Assembly: GCA_028023455.1 (NCBI GenBank) | Contig: JAQFVV010006197.1 | Location: forward strand, 18,721,254 to 18,785,253 | Length of the DNA: 64,000 bases | Direction: 5' to 3' | Origin: Epiperipatus broadwayi | Taxonomy: Eukaryota > Onychophora > Udeonychophora > Euonychophora > Peripatidae | Shown here: piece after piece, positions 59,778 through 64,000 of the stretch | How the letters are laid out: each line of letters begins with the position of its first letter | Numbering within the stretch: the first letter of the stretch is position 1 | The notes under the pieces: model-generated | What the model saw: the letters and a program-made list of their open reading frames with translations, nothing else | Told to the model about the DNA's origin: nothing | Database searches by the model: none | Made by a program: the position numbers and the translations under genes

Positions 59778-60024
59778 TGAATTCATAGTATTATTTGTGG
59801 GAGCTTCCATGTAGTAAAAATATAAATGGCTAAAATAGTGGATGTTTCAGTAGAATAACAAGTACTTTCATCAGAGCTTCTTCTTTCTCAAATCATAAGA
59901 ATGTATTGCAATTTTGGAAAGAAGAAGCTCTGAGGAAAGTACTTGTTATTGTATTGAAATACCAGCTATTTTAACTATTATATTTTTACTACATGAAAGC
60001 TCCCAAAAATAATAGTATGAATTC
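59778..60024. repeat. Palindromic family D with hammerhead-like motifs
   Basis: Arms of about 105 bp (ATTATTTGTGGGAGCTTCC at left, complement at right) flank a short loop near 59900. Left arm, minus strand: CTGATGA (59868-59874), stem AGTA...TACT, GAAA (59845-59848). Right arm, plus strand: CTGAGGA (59930-59936), then GAAA (59956-59959). Helix I could pair AGCT with AGCC or AACT, but helix III is not convincing, so I call it hammerhead-like only. Confidence 0.6.
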
Positions 60025-60074
60025 ATATATATATATATGAAAAACAAAAACAAGTTATTCACATAACTTGCTAT

Positions 60075-60362
60075 CACTTGTTATTTATGATCAATAGATG
60101 GCGTTTTACCAAAACCGCCAAAACAAGTGTAAATATTTGTTTACAAAAACGACAAAAGAGAATTCACTATCTCTTTCATTTGCTCATCCTCAGATCAGCT
60201 GATTTCAAGCTAAATTTGCTATCATCAGTGAAATCAGCTGATCTGAGGATGAGCAAATGAAAGAGATAGTGAATTCTGACTCTTTTGTCATTTATGTAAA
60301 CAAATATTTACACTTGTTTCGGCAGTTTTGGTAAAATGCCATCTATTGATCATATATATATA
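60075..60362. repeat. Palindromic family C with central hammerhead
   Basis: Inverted arms of about 130 bp (left 60078-60206, right 60231-60360) carry CAAGTGTAAATATTTGTTTA and GATCAGCTGATTTC. The loop is only about 24 bp and forms part of a ribozyme fold. Arms are nearly identical, so the element is young or gene-converted. The small ORF at 60078 runs through the palindrome and is not a gene. Confidence 0.85.
60188..60233 (-). ncRNA. Hammerhead ribozyme C
   Basis: Minus strand: helix I TTTCA, core CTGATGA (60228-60222), helix II AGC/GCT within TAGCAAATTTAGCTT, GAAA, helix III A-U-C/G-A-U with AGCT loop, cleavage after UC between 60193 and 60192, then TGAGG (five pairs, two wobbles). It shares no sequence with families A or B outside the invariant bases. 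Confidence 0.65.
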
Positions 60363-62289
60363 TGACATGGAAATCACAGATGTTTAACTAATATTATTGC
60401 ATCTGCAATAAATTTATAATTACTTTATATACAGTTCTGTTACAATGTAGAATTATAATGTTGTTTATAAAAGGCATATACTGGGCTTCATGTTTAAATT
60501 TTTCTTTTATCTCTATTATGTTTTTTGTTTAGCAGATTCTTACAGTTATTGAATACAGAGGCTACTTTTGATATCATTCATTCCTACTCCATGCCTAATA
60601 TACTGAGATTGTATAGCTGGCCAACCAATTCCCATCCTTTAATTGATGCCCAGTAATTTTGACTACAATATATTTTTTTTAGTATGCAAGTACAATGTTT
60701 TTAATTGTAATCTTGCATATGGCAATACAATCAATATTGAATCACTGAAATTGGATTTGAAGCAAAGATTTATTCAGTTAAGAATAGTATTATTAAATAA
60801 GTTTATTTAGGAATCTCACCTATAAATGGGAAAGACCCTAAAAGAGATAGATTCAAAATTTCTTGTCTTGACAAATCTTGTCTAATCTTCATGATTGCCA
60901 TATTTCTTATTAAAGTAAAAAGATTATATCATTAATATTCTTTTTAAATGTTGTAACATAGAATATTCAAGCTTTGCTTGATGTAAAATTTTCAAAACTT
61001 GATTGACAGAACAGTACTTGAAATTGAAAAGATATCAAGGTTTATCAATAATAAACTCTAATCAAAACTCATCTTGTAAAAAAAAAAAGTAATTAAATAG
61101 ATAATTGGTCTAGTGGATAACCTAAATGAAAGAGACTGCTCGGTATAAGAATTATTGTAAGGTTGCTATTCCCAGAAATATCGACACAAAGCTAAAGAAA
61201 TTTTAAAATGTGTTATAGTATTTGTATAAATCTTATCAGGATCTATGCTCCAATTTTGTATTCAAAACATTTGGAGAAAAATGTTATTTCAAGTTGGATA
61301 ATATTGTTTCAATATTAATCTTTTTTTTTTCCTTGGAGACTTTAATCTCTGGTCCAGAATTATTGGAAATAAAATATAATCTTTATAAACTTACAAGGGT
61401 TATCTGTTTTTAAAATTTTGATAACACATGGAACAACTGTGACCCAAAATTTATATAACACAAAAATCACATAAAAAATATTGAGTGGTTCTAAGGCATA
61501 ATATAAAGAGCCTTATATTATTTATAAATGCAGATTGTTGTACAGATTAAAAAAACTGCATCAAATATTATTTAGTACATATATTTTTGTATTATACTTA
61601 TTTCCTTCTGTAACATCAATTGCAGATATTAGTATAATGCTTTTTAATAATTTTAAAATATGGAATTTTAAATTTTGCCTCATGCTAAAATTTCCACACG
61701 AGACTATTTTAAAGATATTGGGGCTGGATGTTTAATCTTTATTAGCAACTAACAAAAAACTAAAATGATCAATTTTTGATTTTCAAGTTTGTCATATTTC
61801 TAGACATGGAATTTGATAAGAAAAGTAATATGCAGAACTTTGATTTTGAGTTTACTGAAAATAATTTTGATAGCTTTATTTACATTGATAGTATTCTAAT
61901 TTCTAAAGTAAGCCAAAGCAAGTGGCATTCTTTAGTTTCAAATAACAACTTTATTCACACCTTAAGAAGATACATATGGTTATCATTTAACATCTTTCTT
62001 ATTATTAAAGGTTGCATACTTACAATGTGCAGTGGCTCTACAATGAAAACAATAAATAAGAAAACTAATGGTAAAAAAAAAATTACATAAAAATAAGCTA
62101 CTTAGGAATTATTTGGGTCATTTAGTTGACCACCAAATTCAGAGTTTTAACAATAAATAACAATTAAATGGAAAGGACTGGATTATATTAATGTGACATC
62201 TTTTAGACTCTGCATAGGAGTCATTATGTCCAGTTAATTAATTTTGCCATGACAGCTAAGTGTTTTGGTCTTCAGATCTCCAGTTAGTC
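60363..62289. other. AT-rich spacer
   Basis: No gene or named repeat. The 104-codon ORF at 61776 lacks a motif and its length is compatible with chance in this much sequence. A GGTCTAGTGGATAACC string at 61107 is a weak tRNA-like box only. Confidence 0.35.
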
Positions 62290-64000
62290 TCATGTCTGAT
62301 TGGCTAACCAGTGCTGGCATACTTTCCAATTGTATTCTTTGGCCTCACCAAGTAACTTGAGAAAAAGCTCTTCTGGACTATTATTCAATCCATTGTCAAA
62401 GACTCTCTTATTTCGCACTATCCATATAGCAAAATTTATAAAGGTGGCCAGTCTAATTTTACCATAAAGGCCATCCTTTACCACTTTTGCGATATTTGTA
62501 CCTGTAATGTCTGCTTCCCTGAGTCTTTTAAGGGCACAATAATGTAGATTATTTCACATGGATCTAGGATATGGCTCATTGTCTCTTCATTTTTATTACA
62601 CATCAGGCAAATTGGATCTATTCTATATCCCCACCTGTAACACAGAAAGGTGCATGTTAGGAGGGCTCCGAAGTTGACTTTTATCAGAAAATCCACCAGC
62701 TTAGGTTCGAGTCTTATCCTTTTTGCCAACCTAGCAAACCTGGGAATGCTGATAGAGAGAAGACTCTCCACTGTGGACTCATTGTTTTGTGTCATACTAA
62801 ATGCTTCCCTATAGTTAAGCTTGAAGCCCAACATAGTCGCTGATGTCTTAGTTTTCCCTACAATCATTGACACTTGTTGTTGCAGCCAAATGCTTGTTTG
62901 TTTGGGCAGAGGGTGATCCATTGGTTCTACCTTCACCAATGGCAAGAGGCTTTTCATACACAGGTTTTGGCTAAATAATTTTACTAGTATATTATATGTC
63001 CTTTGAAATAAGAATGTGGAGATTGAATGTAGTCCAAGCCCATTATGAGCCTTTGGTTTTTGGAGAAGGCTGAGACTTATGACTGGGGCTTTTCCACTCC
63101 AACATAGTCTTCTGCATTGAGTTTCCATGTTGCGAATGAATGTCCTTGTAGGGAAAAACCCAGCCAAGAAATATGTTATTTTTGGCAATACTATGACATT
63201 GAGAAGGTCCCAGCCAAGAAATATGTTATTTTTGGCAATACTATGACATTGAGAAGGGCGACCTTTCCCAACAAGGACAACTGGACCTTTGATAGTGAGG
63301 TAACTGAGTTTACAACTTTCTTTAACAGGGACTCTTCAAGCTCCTTCCTCATGATGTAAGAGGGGAGGCCAACATGAATCCTAGAAACTTTTGTGGAGAT
63401 GCTCTGAATCTCCCCGGGATTTGCTTTCCTGATTTGATTGACCACACAGCCGACTTGGCCTCATTGACTCTTAGACCAAATTCACTAGCAAAGTGATCCA
63501 AGATATCCTCTAGCCTAGAAAACTCATCTTGAGATGAGAAACACCACCACATCATCCATGTAGGAAACTTGATGAATGCTCTCTCTGAGCAAAGGTATGG
63601 CAACACCCAAGAGTGTTGCCTTGATGCGCAACAGTGATGGGTTTATATAGGCTGCAAAGAGGAGTGCACTTAGTGGCAAGCCCTGTGGGATGGAAACGCT
63701 TGGCTGAAATCCTGGAGCAACTCGACCATCCAATGAGAGAAACACCTCTATTTTGTAGAAGGTTCTCAATCATTTGGAAATATGCCTTCAGCACTTGGAG
63801 CCAGTACACTAAGGAGCGCATCAATCCTGATGCAGTCAAAGGCACAGCAAAGTCTAATTGAACTGCAACTGGCCAGGACATTTTTTCCCTGTGAACATGA
63901 TCGACAATGAGGCGAAATTGGCTGATGGCATCTTCTGTAGAGCTACCCTTTTTTGCAAACTGGCAGGCAGACAGTTGACTGATGATGTTCTTCTGGATGT
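62290..64000 (-). pseudogene. LINE-A relative: RT and C-terminal region, frameshifted, runs off window
   Basis: From 64000 downward the minus strand follows LINE-A ORF2: QFAKKGSSTEDA, AVQLDFA, SIPQGLPLSALLFAAYINP, SYMDDVVVFL (catalytic box kept, near 63550), FLGFMLASP, LSLLGKVALLNVIVLPKITYFLAG, LCWSGKAPVISL, the CCHC-type CLMCNKNEETMSHILDPC near 62600 and WIVRNKRVFDNG near 62400. At least four frameshifts split it. A 50-bp tandem duplication lies at 63159-63257. The protein is well diverged from the 5' copy, so it is a separate subfamily. No poly(A) end is seen below 62290. Confidence 0.9.

Noticed and set aside
61100-61135. tRNA-like box GGTCTAGTGG
   Set aside because: No clover-leaf partner sequences or second promoter box.
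61776-62090. 104-codon plus-strand ORF
   Set aside because: Low-complexity, no recognisable domain, and about this length is expected once by chance in 64 kb of this composition.

Overview
The window is AT-rich animal DNA, roughly 70% A+T by eye and low in CpG, built almost entirely of old, nested transposable elements. I found no complete cellular gene. Endonuclease-type LINEs, several lineages of Penelope-like elements (PLEs), tRNA-derived SINEs, hAT-like and pogo-like DNA transposons and many long palindromic elements point to an invertebrate genome. A mollusc, perhaps a cephalopod, is my guess from repeat style alone.

Layout. 0-4 kb: the 3' nine-tenths of a LINE (here LINE-A) with a nearly intact endonuclease/reverse-transcriptase ORF. 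5.2-8.0 kb: a segment bounded by 41-bp inverted repeats. 8.6-15.7 kb: three RTE-type LINE copies, one cut by at least four later insertions. 16.7-17.9 kb: a very large, nearly perfect palindrome. 20-22.3 kb: a relatively CpG-rich stretch with the only long ORF (154 codons, minus strand) that is not obviously mobile, a candidate exon. 22.8-29 kb: LINE and PLE debris. 29.8-34.3 kb: hammerhead-ribozyme repeats around a minus-strand PLE. 34.8-46.3 kb: PLE and RTE relics, tandem repeats and an 88-unit (AAT)n array. 46.9-48.0 kb: another hammerhead repeat. 48.3-57.35 kb: a minus-strand LTR retrotransposon whose 5' LTR holds a full-length RTE LINE with perfect target duplications. 57.9-60.4 kb: an RTE relic and three more hammerhead or hammerhead-like loci. 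62.3-64 kb: a broken minus-strand relative of LINE-A running off the end.

Most notable result: at least three unrelated repeat families (A at 33-34, 47 and 58 kb; B at 30 kb; C at 60 kb) contain sequences that fold as type I hammerhead ribozymes with very short helix III, the form known from PLE terminal repeats and animal retrozymes. Family A has tandem ribozymes 471 bp apart and a compensatory base-pair change between copies. Several palindromic elements here have 12-17-bp target duplications, which suggests target-primed insertion by LINE or PLE enzymes rather than transposase. All of this is read from sequence without alignment software, so boundaries of old relics are approximate.
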